Source: Parafrankia discariae
GTDB lineage: Bacteria; Actinomycetota; Actinomycetes; Frankiales; Frankiaceae
Length of the DNA stretch: 64,000 nt
Reading direction: 5' to 3'
NCBI RefSeq assembly: GCF_000373365.1
Contig: NZ_KB891212.1
Coordinates: 15,655 to 79,654 of the forward strand
The notes below the pieces were generated by a model. That model was given only the letters and a program-made list of their open reading frames with translations, did no database searches and was not told the DNA's origin. The position numbers were made by a program, and so were the translations under genes. Positions 50,582-58,850 of this stretch are shown in pieces; position 1 is the first letter of the stretch, and every line of letters begins with the position of its first letter.

Positions 50582-51361
50582 TCAGTGGCTGGCGTAGGCC
50601 GGGTCGAAGGCGTCGTAGGCGGCCTCGTAGGCCCGCCGGACGGCGGCGGACAGTCCGCGCAGCGCCGCCGAACGGCGGCTCACCTCGGTCGCGGTGACCG
50701 CGGCGCCGTCGTCGCGGGCGGCGAGCTCCAGCAGCTCGGCGAGCCGCTCGGCGCGGGCCAGCAGGGCGTGCGCGTTCGGGGGGTAGCCCGGCCCCAGCCC
50801 GGGGCCGGGCTCGGGCTCGCCGCGGTCGCGCAGCAGGGCCAGCACCTCCGGTCGGGCGCTGGCGATGTCGAGGTCCACCAGCGCCGCCGTGGTCTGCCTG
50901 ATCGCGACCGACAGCTCGTGGTCGGCGGTGCGCAGCCCGGCGGGTGGCGGCGGAACCCGGCCGGCCCGCAGCACCCGCCAGTGCACGGACTCCAGGCCGC
51001 CCTCGACGGCCGGGCCGTGCACGATCACGGTCGGGACGAGGACGAGCGGGGGCGCGGGCCCGATCACCACCAGCGCCTCGCCGGCGGTGAGCGCGTCCCT
51101 GTTCACGTCGGGCGGACCCGGCAGGCCGCTCACGTCACCGGGCACCGGGAGGACCAGGCGCATCCGTTCGGCTCCGGCGCGGCGCAACGCTCCGAGGCCG
51201 AGCACCAGGGGCTCGTCACCGACGGTGTGCGGCGCACTGCCGCCCAGCGCCTCGTGCACCTGGGTGATGACGTCGTCGAGGCCGACGAGTCCGGCCAGCC
51301 AGGCGTTGCCCCAGCCGGCGAGGACGCCGGAGCGCGGGGAAGCGGGCAGGTCGGCAAGCAC
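50582..51361 (-). CDS. conserved unknown actinobacterial protein at the end of a glycan operon
   Basis: Protein of 259 aa with no motif I recognise: the start is SGVLAGWGNAWLAGLVGLDDVITQVHEALGG, then a beta-rich middle (RMRLVLPVPGDVSGLPGP, ALVVIGPAPPLVLVPTVI) and a C-terminal helical region (HALLARAERLAELLELAARDD). It lies 18 bp downstream of the SGNH hydrolase gene and is probably the last gene of the four-gene minus-strand operon with the two glycosyltransferases. Function unknown. Confidence 0.72.
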   Translation of the reverse strand: MLADLPASPRSGVLAGWGNAWLAGLVGLDDVITQVHEALGGSAPHTVGDEPLVLGLGALRRAGAERMRLVLPVPGDVSGLPGPPDVNRDALTAGEALVVIGPAPPLVLVPTVIVHGPAVEGGLESVHWRVLRAGRVPPPPAGLRTADHELSVAIRQTTAALVDLDIASARPEVLALLRDRGEPEPGPGLGPGYPPNAHALLARAERLAELLELAARDDGAAVTATEVSRRSAALRGLSAAVRRAYEAAYDAFDPAYASH

Positions 51362-51379
51362 ATGCCTACCGTAGGGAAT

Positions 51380-52261
51380 TCACCGGCCGGACGCGGTACC
51401 GAGTCGCCGGAAACCGTGGTTTCGTGGCCGCAAATCCCGCCACGGGGGGTACGCGCGGCTCAGCAGCCAGGGAATTCCGGTCGTGGCGACCCAGCGCAGA
51501 TGGTCCGCGGTTCCCGGCGGCGGGGGCACGTGCCGGGGGTCCGGCAGGTCACCGACGGCCATCCCGGTCTCCCGCAGCCGCTCGGCGAAGGCCCGTGCGA
51601 TCAGGCGATGCCCGTGCGGGCCGGGGTGCACCAGGTCGACGTCGAAGGCGCAGCGCCGCCGGACGGCCGGGTGCCGGCCGAGGTCGACGACGAGCACTCC
51701 GCCGTCGCGCGCGGCGGCGGCGTCGACCGCCGCGTTGAGCTGTCCGACCCGCTCGGCGAGCAGCCGCTCGATCGGGCCGGGCAGCGGCAGCAGACCACCC
51801 GGATCGGGCAGCCGCGCGGTCAGGACGACAATGCCCTCGGCGCGCAGCCGGCCGATGCTCCACACCAGGTCCTGGCGCAGCCGCAGCGGGTCGAAGGCCG
51901 GCTTGAAGACGTCGTTCATGCCGGCGACCACGCAGGCCAGGGCGGGCCGCAGCGCCAGGGCCACGGGGAGCTGGCGGACGCGGACGTCCCGGGCGGTCGC
52001 GCCCGTGCGCGCCAGGTTCTCGTAGTGGACGTGTCCCGGCGGGGCCAGTGCCGCCGCGAGCAGCGCCGCGAAGCCGCGGCCGGCCAGTGCCCCCGGCCGG
52101 CGGTCGCGGCCCATGCTGACCCCGTCGCCCAGGCCGGCGGTGAGACTGTCGCCGAGCGCCACGAAACCGAGGACGCCGTCCGCCCGGACCAGGGGGGGCG
52201 ACCCGGCACGCGGGTCGTCGCCCACGACGATGGTCGTGGCGGCGGTCACGGCGGTGGTCAC
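51380..52261 (-). CDS. SGNH/GDSL hydrolase
   Basis: Esterase/lipase-fold hydrolase (293 aa). Block I is ALGDSLTAGLGD with nucleophile S39; the Gly block is ENLARTGATARD; the Asn block is AGMNDVFKP; and the catalytic Asp-His is in FDVDLVHPGPHGHRLIA. No signal peptide is seen, so it is probably cytosolic or membrane-associated. In the same operon as two GT4 glycosyltransferases, it may deacylate or process a lipid-linked glycan; this is inference. GTG start at 52261, 15 bp after the upstream gene. Confidence 0.9.
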   Translation of the reverse strand: MTTAVTAATTIVVGDDPRAGSPPLVRADGVLGFVALGDSLTAGLGDGVSMGRDRRPGALAGRGFAALLAAALAPPGHVHYENLARTGATARDVRVRQLPVALALRPALACVVAGMNDVFKPAFDPLRLRQDLVWSIGRLRAEGIVVLTARLPDPGGLLPLPGPIERLLAERVGQLNAAVDAAAARDGGVLVVDLGRHPAVRRRCAFDVDLVHPGPHGHRLIARAFAERLRETGMAVGDLPDPRHVPPPPGTADHLRWVATTGIPWLLSRAYPPWRDLRPRNHGFRRLGTASGR

Positions 52262-52276
52262 GGTGGTGCCGCGGTG

Positions 52277-53539
52277 TCAGGCCGCGAGAGGGCCGGAGAC
52301 CGGACCGGCCGCCGGAGCTCCCCCGGCCGCCCCGGCGCCGGTGGTGGCGGTGGCAGCCGTCGGCGTGGCGGGGACGGGGGCCGGGACGGCGGTCGCGGGG
52401 GCCGCGGCGGGCAGGTCGTGGCAGCGCAGGAAGCCGTCGATGGTGGCGCTCCACGGGAACAGCTCGGCGCGGGCCCGCGCGGCGTCCCGCCGCCGGTCGG
52501 CATCGATCGACAGCAGGTCGAGGGCCGCGTCGGCGAACGTGAACCCGGTGCCCGCGGCACTCGTCCCGGCGGCCCCGTCACCGGCCGGGTCGGCGACGAG
52601 CTCCGCGAGCGCGCTGGCGTGGTGGACGACCGGCGCCGTCCCGCTGGCCATCGCCTCCAGGGCGGCCAGGCCGAACGTCTCGATCGGGCCCGGGGCGAAG
52701 GCCAGGTCGGCGGTCGCGAGCAGGCCGGCGAGCCGCCGCGGGTCGGCGACGAACCCGAGGAACGCCACCGGCAGGCCCGCGGCGAGGCGTTCCAGGCGGG
52801 TGCGGCTGGCCCCGTCACCGGCGATGACCAGACGCACCGGCACCCGGCGGCGCACCAGCTCGGCAACCGCGGCGAGCGCGATGTCGACCCGCTTCTCGGG
52901 GGAGAGCCGGGTGGCGGCGACGATCAGGATCTCCCGGTCCCGGGCGAACGCGCGGCGCAGGGTGCGGTCGTGGTTGGCCGGCTGGAAACGGTCCAGTTCG
53001 ACGCCGAGCGGAACCTGGCGCAGGTTCCGCGCGCCGATCCGGACGAACTCGGTGGCCGCCCACCCCGTCGTCGCGACCACCGTGTCGAAGCCCGCGGCGA
53101 GCGCCCGGTTCGACCGGTCCGCCGCGGCCCGGACCGGCAGCACCCCGCGCAGCGGAGCGGGCGTCCACAGGCCCAGCAGGCGGTCGAGCCGCTCGTGGCT
53201 GACCACGAGCGAGCGGACGCCCTGACGGCGGGCCCACCGGCCCAGCGGGCGCAGCGTGGCCCGGTCGTGGATCTCGATCCGGTCGGCGTGCTCGCGCTCC
53301 ATCACCGCGGCCACCCGCCACGGCTCGGCCAGCACCCGGTAGCCGGTGCCGGGCAGCAGCGGTGCCCGCAGGGTGATGATCCGCGCGTGCGCGGTGCGCT
53401 CCTCCCCGTCGGCGGCGCCCGGGACGATCTGCACCACCTCGTGGCCGGCCCCCGCGTACCCCGCGGCGAGGTGCCGCAGCGTCGTCCGGATGCCGCCCGA
53501 CGCCGGCGCGACGAAACTCGCCGCCTGCACGATCCTCAT
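52277..53539 (-). CDS. GT4-family glycosyltransferase
   Basis: Retaining GT-B glycosyltransferase (420 aa). N-terminal RIVQAASFVAPASGGIRTTLRHLA and the C-terminal donor site LIVAATRLSPEKRVDIAL, RLVIAGDG and PIETFGLAALEAMASGTAPVV (EX7E motif) mark GT4. The acceptor is unknown. Its ATG overlaps the stop of the upstream MgtA-like gene by ATGA, giving translational coupling, and SGNH hydrolase follows 15 bp later. The Ala/Pro/Thr-rich tail after residue 380 is variable. Confidence 0.92.
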   Translation of the reverse strand: MRIVQAASFVAPASGGIRTTLRHLAAGYAGAGHEVVQIVPGAADGEERTAHARIITLRAPLLPGTGYRVLAEPWRVAAVMEREHADRIEIHDRATLRPLGRWARRQGVRSLVVSHERLDRLLGLWTPAPLRGVLPVRAAADRSNRALAAGFDTVVATTGWAATEFVRIGARNLRQVPLGVELDRFQPANHDRTLRRAFARDREILIVAATRLSPEKRVDIALAAVAELVRRRVPVRLVIAGDGASRTRLERLAAGLPVAFLGFVADPRRLAGLLATADLAFAPGPIETFGLAALEAMASGTAPVVHHASALAELVADPAGDGAAGTSAAGTGFTFADAALDLLSIDADRRRDAARARAELFPWSATIDGFLRCHDLPAAAPATAVPAPVPATPTAATATTGAGAAGGAPAAGPVSGPLAA

Positions 53540-54825
53540 CCTGGCCACCCGTCGGTCGTCGCGGTCACAGTCGCGGTCGTCGCGGTCAGCGCCGGCCCGG
53601 CGGTCCCGGCCGCCCAGGCGGTCCCGGCGCTCCGCGGGCCGTAGGACCCGCGGTGGGCCCGGGTGAGCCGGGCGGGCAGGCGGTGGCGCCGCCCGGCCAC
53701 CGGCCGCGCGGTGCCGAGCACGTCCCGGTAGTGCCCGAGCAGCTCGTCGCCGATGGCGTGCCAGTCGCAGCCGGCCACCGAGGCGCGTGCCGCGCTGGCC
53801 AGCCGGGCCCGCAGCTCGCCGTCCTCGACCAGCCGGGTGACCTCGCGGCGCAGCGCGTGCGGGTCGCCGGGGGTGTAGTGCAGGCCGGTCCGCTCGTGCT
53901 CGATGACGTCGAGCAGCCCCCCGGCCGCCGGCCCCACGACCGCGACCCCGCTCGCCTTCGCCTCCTGCGCCGCCTGGCAGAACGTCTCGTGCGTGCCGGT
54001 GTGGACGAAGACGTCCAGGCTCGCGACGGCGGCCGACAGATCGGCGCCGGTGTGGAAACCCAGGAACGCCGCGCCCGGCAGCGCCCTGGTCAGCGCCGGC
54101 CGGCAGGGCCCGTCGCCGACGATGACGAGCCGCGCCCCGGGCAGGTCGGCGATGCCGGCGAGCAGCTCGACGCGCTTCTCCCGGGCGAGCCGTCCCACAT
54201 ACCCGACGAGAACCTCGCCGTGCGGGGCCAGGACGGCCCGCAGCCGCTCGTCGCGGTGGTCGGGGTGGAACCGTTCGAGGTCGACGCCCCGACTCCAGCG
54301 GGCGACCCGTTGCACGCCCTCGGCGAGCAGGGTGTCCACCGCGTCCCAGGACGGGGCCAGCGTGCGGGTGGCCAGGCGGTGCACGCCGGCCAGCCAGCGC
54401 CAGATCGTGCGCTCGGCCGCCGAGAGCCCGTAGCGGGTCGCGAAGGCCGCGATGTCGGTCTGGTAGACGGCGATGCTCGGCACGCCCAGCCGGCGCGCCG
54501 CGTAGGCGGCCTGGGCGCCCAGGCCGGCCGGGGCGGCGAGGTGGACGATGTCCGGGCGGAACTCGCGCAGCGCGGCGGCCAGCCCCGGCCACGGCGTCGC
54601 GAAACGGAACTCGGGGTAGCCGGGCATCGGCGCGGACGGGCTCCACAGCACCGGCGCTCCCGCGTAGCTGCGCGGCGCGGTGCGGCGGGCGGCCGGAGCC
54701 GGCGCCGGGGCGACGACGAGCGCCTCGTGACCGGTGTCGCGCAGATGCTCCAGCACCCGGCACACCGAGTTCGTCACGCCGTCGACCTGGGGTAGAAACG
54801 ACTCACTGACCACGGCGACTCGCAC
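53536..54825 (-). CDS. MgtA-like GT4 alpha-mannosyltransferase
   Basis: GT4 glycosyltransferase (429 aa). It opens RVAVVSESFLPQVDGVTNSVCRVLEHLR, then HLAAPAGLGAQAAYAARRLGV, AVYQTDIAAFATRYG, RWSRGVDLERFHP, VGYVGRLAREKRVELL and HETFCQAAQEAKASGVAVVGP, which match mycobacterial MgtA (Rv0557), a GDP-mannose-dependent alpha-mannosyltransferase of glycolipid or lipomannan synthesis. GTG at 54825 decides the start because the motif begins there. It is the first gene of the four-gene operon and is coupled (ATGA) to the next glycosyltransferase. Sugar donor is inferred from similarity. Confidence 0.92.
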   Translation of the reverse strand: MRVAVVSESFLPQVDGVTNSVCRVLEHLRDTGHEALVVAPAPAPAARRTAPRSYAGAPVLWSPSAPMPGYPEFRFATPWPGLAAALREFRPDIVHLAAPAGLGAQAAYAARRLGVPSIAVYQTDIAAFATRYGLSAAERTIWRWLAGVHRLATRTLAPSWDAVDTLLAEGVQRVARWSRGVDLERFHPDHRDERLRAVLAPHGEVLVGYVGRLAREKRVELLAGIADLPGARLVIVGDGPCRPALTRALPGAAFLGFHTGADLSAAVASLDVFVHTGTHETFCQAAQEAKASGVAVVGPAAGGLLDVIEHERTGLHYTPGDPHALRREVTRLVEDGELRARLASAARASVAGCDWHAIGDELLGHYRDVLGTARPVAGRRHRLPARLTRAHRGSYGPRSAGTAWAAGTAGPALTATTATVTATTDGWPG

Positions 54826-55087
54826 ACGAGCACGGTGGCAGCGACCAACGCCCAGGCGAGGACCACCATCCGTCCACCGCGTAAACATTCGGACACAGAT
54901 TGGTGCGGTGGGAACTCTTCCAGGTGTCGGATCTCGCGACGGGGATCGTTGTCTCGCCCGCGCCCAGGTGGGCAGGATGTCGCCAGGAGGGGACGACCGT
55001 CCGCTCCGGATCCTCGGTGATGGGCGTTGAGCGGGCAGTGGGAACTGACTGTGGGCAGGCGGCGGGAACTGTGAGCGGGCGATCGGC

Positions 55088-55594
55088 GTGAGGTGGCGGC
55101 GGGCCGAGCCCGTGCTGATCACCTCGGCGGAGGAGGCCCGGCCGGAGGAGATCCGGCGCCGGGAGCAGCGCTACATCCTGACGATGCTGGTCCGGGTGGT
55201 CTGCTTCGTGCTGGCCGTCGTCGTGTTCACCGGATGGCTGCGGATCGTCGCGGTGGGCCTCGCCGTCATCCTCCCGTGGATCGCGGTCGTCGTCGCCAAC
55301 GGCGGCCCGGCGCACTCGGACCGCCGGCAGGCCGGCTTCGTCCCGAAGACCACGACCGGCGACGAGCCCCGCACCCTGGCGCCGGGCGGCCACCGGATCG
55401 TCGACGCCGACGTGCTGGACGGCGACGTCCAGGACGGCGCTGTCCAGGATGGCGATGTTCCGGACGTCGCCGTCCCGGACGGTGACGTCGTTGACGCAGG
55501 CATCGTGGACGGCGAGGTCGTCGACGACCGGGTGGTCGACGGCAGGGTCGTTGACGGTCGGATCGCCGATGGTGAGGGCCGGCCGGGCCACTAG
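55088..55594 (+). CDS. DUF3099-family membrane protein with a pentapeptide-repeat tail
   Basis: Protein of 168 aa. The N-terminal half is the DUF3099 domain: ITSAEEARPEEIRRREQRYILTMLVRVVCF followed by two membrane helices (VVCFVLAVVVFTGWLRIVAVG, AVILPWIAVVVAN). DUF3099 proteins are small actinobacterial membrane proteins of unknown role. The tail (residues 108-162) is 11 repeats of consensus xVxDG, which is not usual in the family. It is divergent from the glycan operon and its stop lies 11 bp before the CoA transferase GTG. Confidence 0.85.
   Translation: MRWRRAEPVLITSAEEARPEEIRRREQRYILTMLVRVVCFVLAVVVFTGWLRIVAVGLAVILPWIAVVVANGGPAHSDRRQAGFVPKTTTGDEPRTLAPGGHRIVDADVLDGDVQDGAVQDGDVPDVAVPDGDVVDAGIVDGEVVDDRVVDGRVVDGRIADGEGRPGH
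55409..55573 (+). repeat. Eleven 15-bp units encoding xVxDG pentapeptides
   Basis: Eleven consecutive 15-bp units, read in frame as DVLDG, DVQDG, AVQDG, DVPDV, AVPDG, DVVDA, GIVDG, EVVDD, RVVDG, RVVDG, RIADG. The acidic-to-basic drift along the array suggests old and new units. A right-handed beta-helix or a calcium-binding strand is conceivable; no known consensus (A[DN]LxX, RTX) matches exactly. Confidence 0.85.
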
Positions 55595-55604
55595 CCTGGC
55601 CGGT

Positions 55605-56786
55605 GTGCTTCCGCTTGAAGGTGTGACCGTCGTCAGCCTGGAGCATGCCGTGGCGCTGCCGTTCGCGACCCGGCACCTGGCCGAGCTGGGCGCACGGGTG
55701 ATCAAGGTCGAGCGTCCGGGGCGGGGGGACTTCGCGCGTGACTACGACCGCGCGGTGCGCGGTGGGATGTCGGCCCACTTCTCCTGGCTGAACCGCTCCA
55801 AGGAGTCGCTGACCCTCGACCTGAAGGCCCCCCGGGCCCGGGCCGTGCTCGACCGCCTCGTCGGCCGGGCCGACGTGGTCGCGCAGAACCTCGGGCCGGG
55901 AGCGGCGGCGCGTCTGGGCCTCGACGCGGCCACCCTCGTCGCCCGCCGTCCCGAACTCGTCGCGGTGGACCTGTCCGGCTACGGCCCGACCGGCCCCTAC
56001 CGCGGGCGGAAGGCCTACGACATGCTCGTCCAGGCCGAGGCCGGCCTGATCGCCGTCACCGGGAGCCCGGACCACCCCGCCAAGGCCGGATTCGCCGCCG
56101 GTGACGTCGCCGCGGGCAGCTACGTGATCCAGGCCGTGCTCTCCGCGCTGCTGCGCCGGGGGCGGTCGGGCGCCGGCGCGGCCCTGGAGATCGCCATGCT
56201 CGACGCCCTCACCGAGTGGATGGGCTTCCCGGTCCAGACGGTCGAGCACACCGGGGTCGAGCTGGCCCGGTCCGGGATCGGCCACCAGTCGATCGCGCCC
56301 TACGAGGCGTTCCGGACGGCTGACGGCGACGACGTGCTCATCGGCGTCCAGAACGACGGGGAGTGGGCGAGGCTCGCCCGGGGCCCGCTGGGCCGGCCCG
56401 ACCTGGCGGACGACCCCGCGTTCGCGACGAACCAGGCCCGCGTGCGCAACCGGCAGCGCACCGACGCCGTGGTCGCCGCCGCCGTCGCCACGCTGGGCAC
56501 GGCCCGGCTGGAGGCGGGCCTGGCCGCGGCCGGGGTGGCGTACGCCCGGGTGAACACCGTCGCGGGCCTGCTCGCCCACCCCCAGCTCGCCGCCCGTGGA
56601 CGCTGGATCGAGGTCGGCTCCCCGGTCGGCCCGGTGCGCCAGACCAGGCCGGTGGTCGAGTTCCCCGGGGAGGACGCCCGCCTCGACCCGGTGCCCGCCC
56701 TGGGCGAACACACCGACCGCATCCTCGGCGAGCTCGGCCTCGACGCGGCCGAGATCACCGACCTGCGAGCCGCCGGCGAGATCTGA
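55605..56786 (+). CDS. CaiB/BaiF family (class III) CoA transferase
   Basis: Class III CoA transferase (393 aa) moving CoA between acyl groups. PLEGVTVVSLEHAVALPFATRHLAELGARVIKVERPGRGDFARDY is the family N-terminus; D139 in KAYDMLVQAEAGLIAVTGS is the catalytic Asp. Substrate cannot be inferred. GTG at 55605 fits the usual start PLEGV; an in-frame ATG at 55569 overlaps the preceding gene. It may be co-transcribed with DUF3099. A decayed gene follows. Confidence 0.9.
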   Translation: MLPLEGVTVVSLEHAVALPFATRHLAELGARVIKVERPGRGDFARDYDRAVRGGMSAHFSWLNRSKESLTLDLKAPRARAVLDRLVGRADVVAQNLGPGAAARLGLDAATLVARRPELVAVDLSGYGPTGPYRGRKAYDMLVQAEAGLIAVTGSPDHPAKAGFAAGDVAAGSYVIQAVLSALLRRGRSGAGAALEIAMLDALTEWMGFPVQTVEHTGVELARSGIGHQSIAPYEAFRTADGDDVLIGVQNDGEWARLARGPLGRPDLADDPAFATNQARVRNRQRTDAVVAAAVATLGTARLEAGLAAAGVAYARVNTVAGLLAHPQLAARGRWIEVGSPVGPVRQTRPVVEFPGEDARLDPVPALGEHTDRILGELGLDAAEITDLRAAGEI

Positions 56787-56885
56787 CACCCCGCCGGAGC
56801 GGCCCGGCCCCGACCCGCCACCGGCCATCCGGCACCAGCCGCCAGCCGCCGGCACTGGGCGCCGGCCGCACCGCTTTCTGGCACG

Positions 56886-57156
56886 CTCGGGCGGCATGAG
56901 CTGCGTCAGGCGAAGGCCCTGGGCGGGCTGCTGGCGGCGGTGGACCTGACCGTGCCCGCGGACATCCCGGCGACCTTCCACGGCCGGGACGTCTTCGCGC
57001 CGGCGGCGGCCGCGCTGGCCACGGGCCGTCGCGCCCGGCGAGCTGGTGCTCTACCTGGATTCGGGTGGTCTGGTCGCGGTGGCCCGCCGGGACGGCGACG
57101 CGGCGCGCGGTCTGTGGCTGGCGCCCGGGGACCGGGTGATCATCACCCCGGCCTGA
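56886..57156 (+). pseudogene. remnant of a SAM hydroxide adenosyltransferase (DUF62)
   Basis: Two fragments in different frames: LRQAKALGGLLAAVDLTVPA...PATFHGRDVFAPAAAALATG (56901-57025), with the TFHGRDVFAPAA motif of the DUF62 SAM-hydrolysing family (relatives of fluorinase), and GELVLYLDSGGLVAVARRDG...LAPGDRVIITPA (about 57037-57156), the family C-terminus. The central and N-terminal parts are missing (normal length about 260 aa), and the frame shifts at about 57030. A gene that once made adenosine and methionine from SAM has been deleted and shifted. Confidence 0.7.
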
Positions 57157-57205
57157 AACCGTTGGCCCGGCCCGGCGCGGGAACAGGCCGGCGCGGGGCC
57201 GACGC

Positions 57206-58111
57206 TCAGCAGAAGCCGGGCGTGCCGTACCAGGCGGCCGGCGCCTCCGGGACGTCGTCCCGTCGCACCGTGCCCTCGATCCGGCCGTAGGGACGGTCCG
57301 CGGCCAGGTAGACGGTGTTCGGGTTGTCCAGGCCGAACGGTTCGAGGTCGACCAGGAAATGATGCTTGTTCGGCATCGACATGCGAATCTCGGCGACTTC
57401 CGGGAAAGCGGTGAGGGCCGCCCCGCCCATCTGGTGCAGAGTCTGTTGCAGTGCGAGGCTGTGCTCGGCCGCGAAGGTCTCGACGAGTGCGCGCGGTATC
57501 CCGGTGGCCAGGCGGGCGAAGTCGACACCGGACATGCCCTCGGCGTCCAGGTAACGCCAGCGCGCCGTGACCTCGGTGGCGAGGATCCGATCAGACGTCT
57601 CGGCCAGGGTGGTGTAGCGGTCGCGCGGGAATCCGTGGAACTCCGAGCCGGTTGACTTGAGCACGACCAGCCCGGCGAGTCCGGACACGGCGTGGACGGC
57701 GTCCGCCTCCACCGTGACCACGGTCGTTCGCGTTCCGCGTCCCGACCGGACGAAGGAGTGGTCGTGTTCCCGCCCGTCGACCGTGATCCTTTCCCATTCG
57801 TGTCGCTCGATCTCGATCCGCGCCCCGGTGACCCAGTCGGCGGTGGTCGTGAAATGCCGGCCCAGCCGGATCGCGAACTGTTCGATCTCGCCTATGCCGC
57901 CGTCCCGGGCGAAGGCGTACACGACGTTCTTCTGCGTGTCGGTGGTGAGAACGTGGCTGTTGTCGCCGCGGAGGTGGGCGGCGGCGAAGTCGCCGCGCAG
58001 CGCGGTGGAGACCGTCAGGTCGGTGATCCGGTGCGCCGGTGCGGACCGGTCCACGTGGACGAGCCGTACCTCGGCCTTGCCGTACTGGTTCGGCCCGAGA
58101 ACGATGGCCAT
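57206..58111 (-). CDS. urate oxidase (uricase)
   Basis: Cofactor-free uricase (301 aa) oxidising urate to 5-hydroxyisourate. Active-site residues: K12 (NQYGKAEVRL), T57 with VLTTDTQKN (54-62) and H250-H251 (MPNKHHFLVDLEPFG). GREHDHSFVRSG and ARWRYLDAEGMSG are conserved. It ends ...YGTPGFC. ATG at 58111 has GGAAGG upstream. No adjacent allantoinase or hydroxyisourate hydrolase gene is in this window. It is convergent with the DUF62 remnant and divergent from the L,D-transpeptidase gene. Confidence 0.94.
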   Translation of the reverse strand: MAIVLGPNQYGKAEVRLVHVDRSAPAHRITDLTVSTALRGDFAAAHLRGDNSHVLTTDTQKNVVYAFARDGGIGEIEQFAIRLGRHFTTTADWVTGARIEIERHEWERITVDGREHDHSFVRSGRGTRTTVVTVEADAVHAVSGLAGLVVLKSTGSEFHGFPRDRYTTLAETSDRILATEVTARWRYLDAEGMSGVDFARLATGIPRALVETFAAEHSLALQQTLHQMGGAALTAFPEVAEIRMSMPNKHHFLVDLEPFGLDNPNTVYLAADRPYGRIEGTVRRDDVPEAPAAWYGTPGFC

Positions 58112-58850
58112 GAGCACCTTCCGTGATCGAGCGGAGCGCGCCGGGGCCGACCGGCCGCGGTGGCGCCACGGCCCGGCCCCGACCGCCGGACGCCCCATTC
58201 TGGTGTGCCCGCGGGTGCTGTTCGGTTGGGGGACCGTTTCGGTGCCGTTTCCCGATCGGGCGCGGCTGATCTTTTCTCGTCGTGCCCGCCGTCCCGGCGG
58301 ATGGCCGTCGGGGGGCGGGTGTTCGGGTACCGGACGGTGGGTCGCCGCCGGCCCGGCCGCGACATGGCACGAAAGGCTGACTTCGTTCCGTGTTTTTTCC
58401 GGCACTTATCGTCGCCATCGCTGTCTGATTACCGACAATGTTGCGGCGAGGGGCTTCCGTGTCCGGCCCGGTGCGGCCTCGGCGCGCAACGTCGGATAAG
58501 AGTCGTGCGTCGGATCAACCGGCGTGGGAGGGGTTTATGGCAGCTAGCCGGAGAGTGTCGCTCTCCGCAGTCGAAGTATTGACGAAAAGTAGTTGTCCGG
58601 CGAGTGTGCTGGGGTTTTCCCGTGATCGACGGGACGTGGTTCTGGGTCGTGGGTACGGTCCGCTCGTGAGTGGTCGAGCGAGCGCACATTCTGTTTCCGA
58701 GACGTCGCTTTCCGTGGCGACATCGCGTTTCGTCGTCCCCGCACTCCGTGCGGTGTCCGCAGGTCACGGCGGCCCGCTGTCCGGTAAGCCGCGAACCGGC
58801 GCGATGCGTTGCCCCGCCTCACCGGTTCGGTCTTCGGAAGTAGGCCACGC
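58112..58850. other. Long divergent intergenic region
   Basis: 739 bp between uricase and the L,D-transpeptidase gene. It includes a relatively AT-rich patch (58370-58630), a small hairpin at 58549-58567, and a possible -35 TTGACG (58579-58584) without a good -10. I see no c-di-AMP (ydaO) riboswitch signature, which would be a candidate upstream of a cell-wall enzyme. No gene supported. Confidence 0.45.
58549..58567. promoter_or_regulatory. Short inverted repeat CGGAGAG-TGTCG-CTCTCCG
   Basis: 7-bp stem and 5-nt loop in the divergent region about 285 bp upstream of the L,D-transpeptidase gene. It may be an operator or an RNA hairpin; function is not evident. Confidence 0.35.

Noticed and set aside
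57206-58405. Longer N-terminus for uricase
   Set aside because: Residues before the ATG at 58111 have no family similarity and the ATG has a ribosome site.
58112-58850. c-di-AMP riboswitch upstream of the L,D-transpeptidase gene
   Set aside because: The characteristic ydaO core sequences are not visible.
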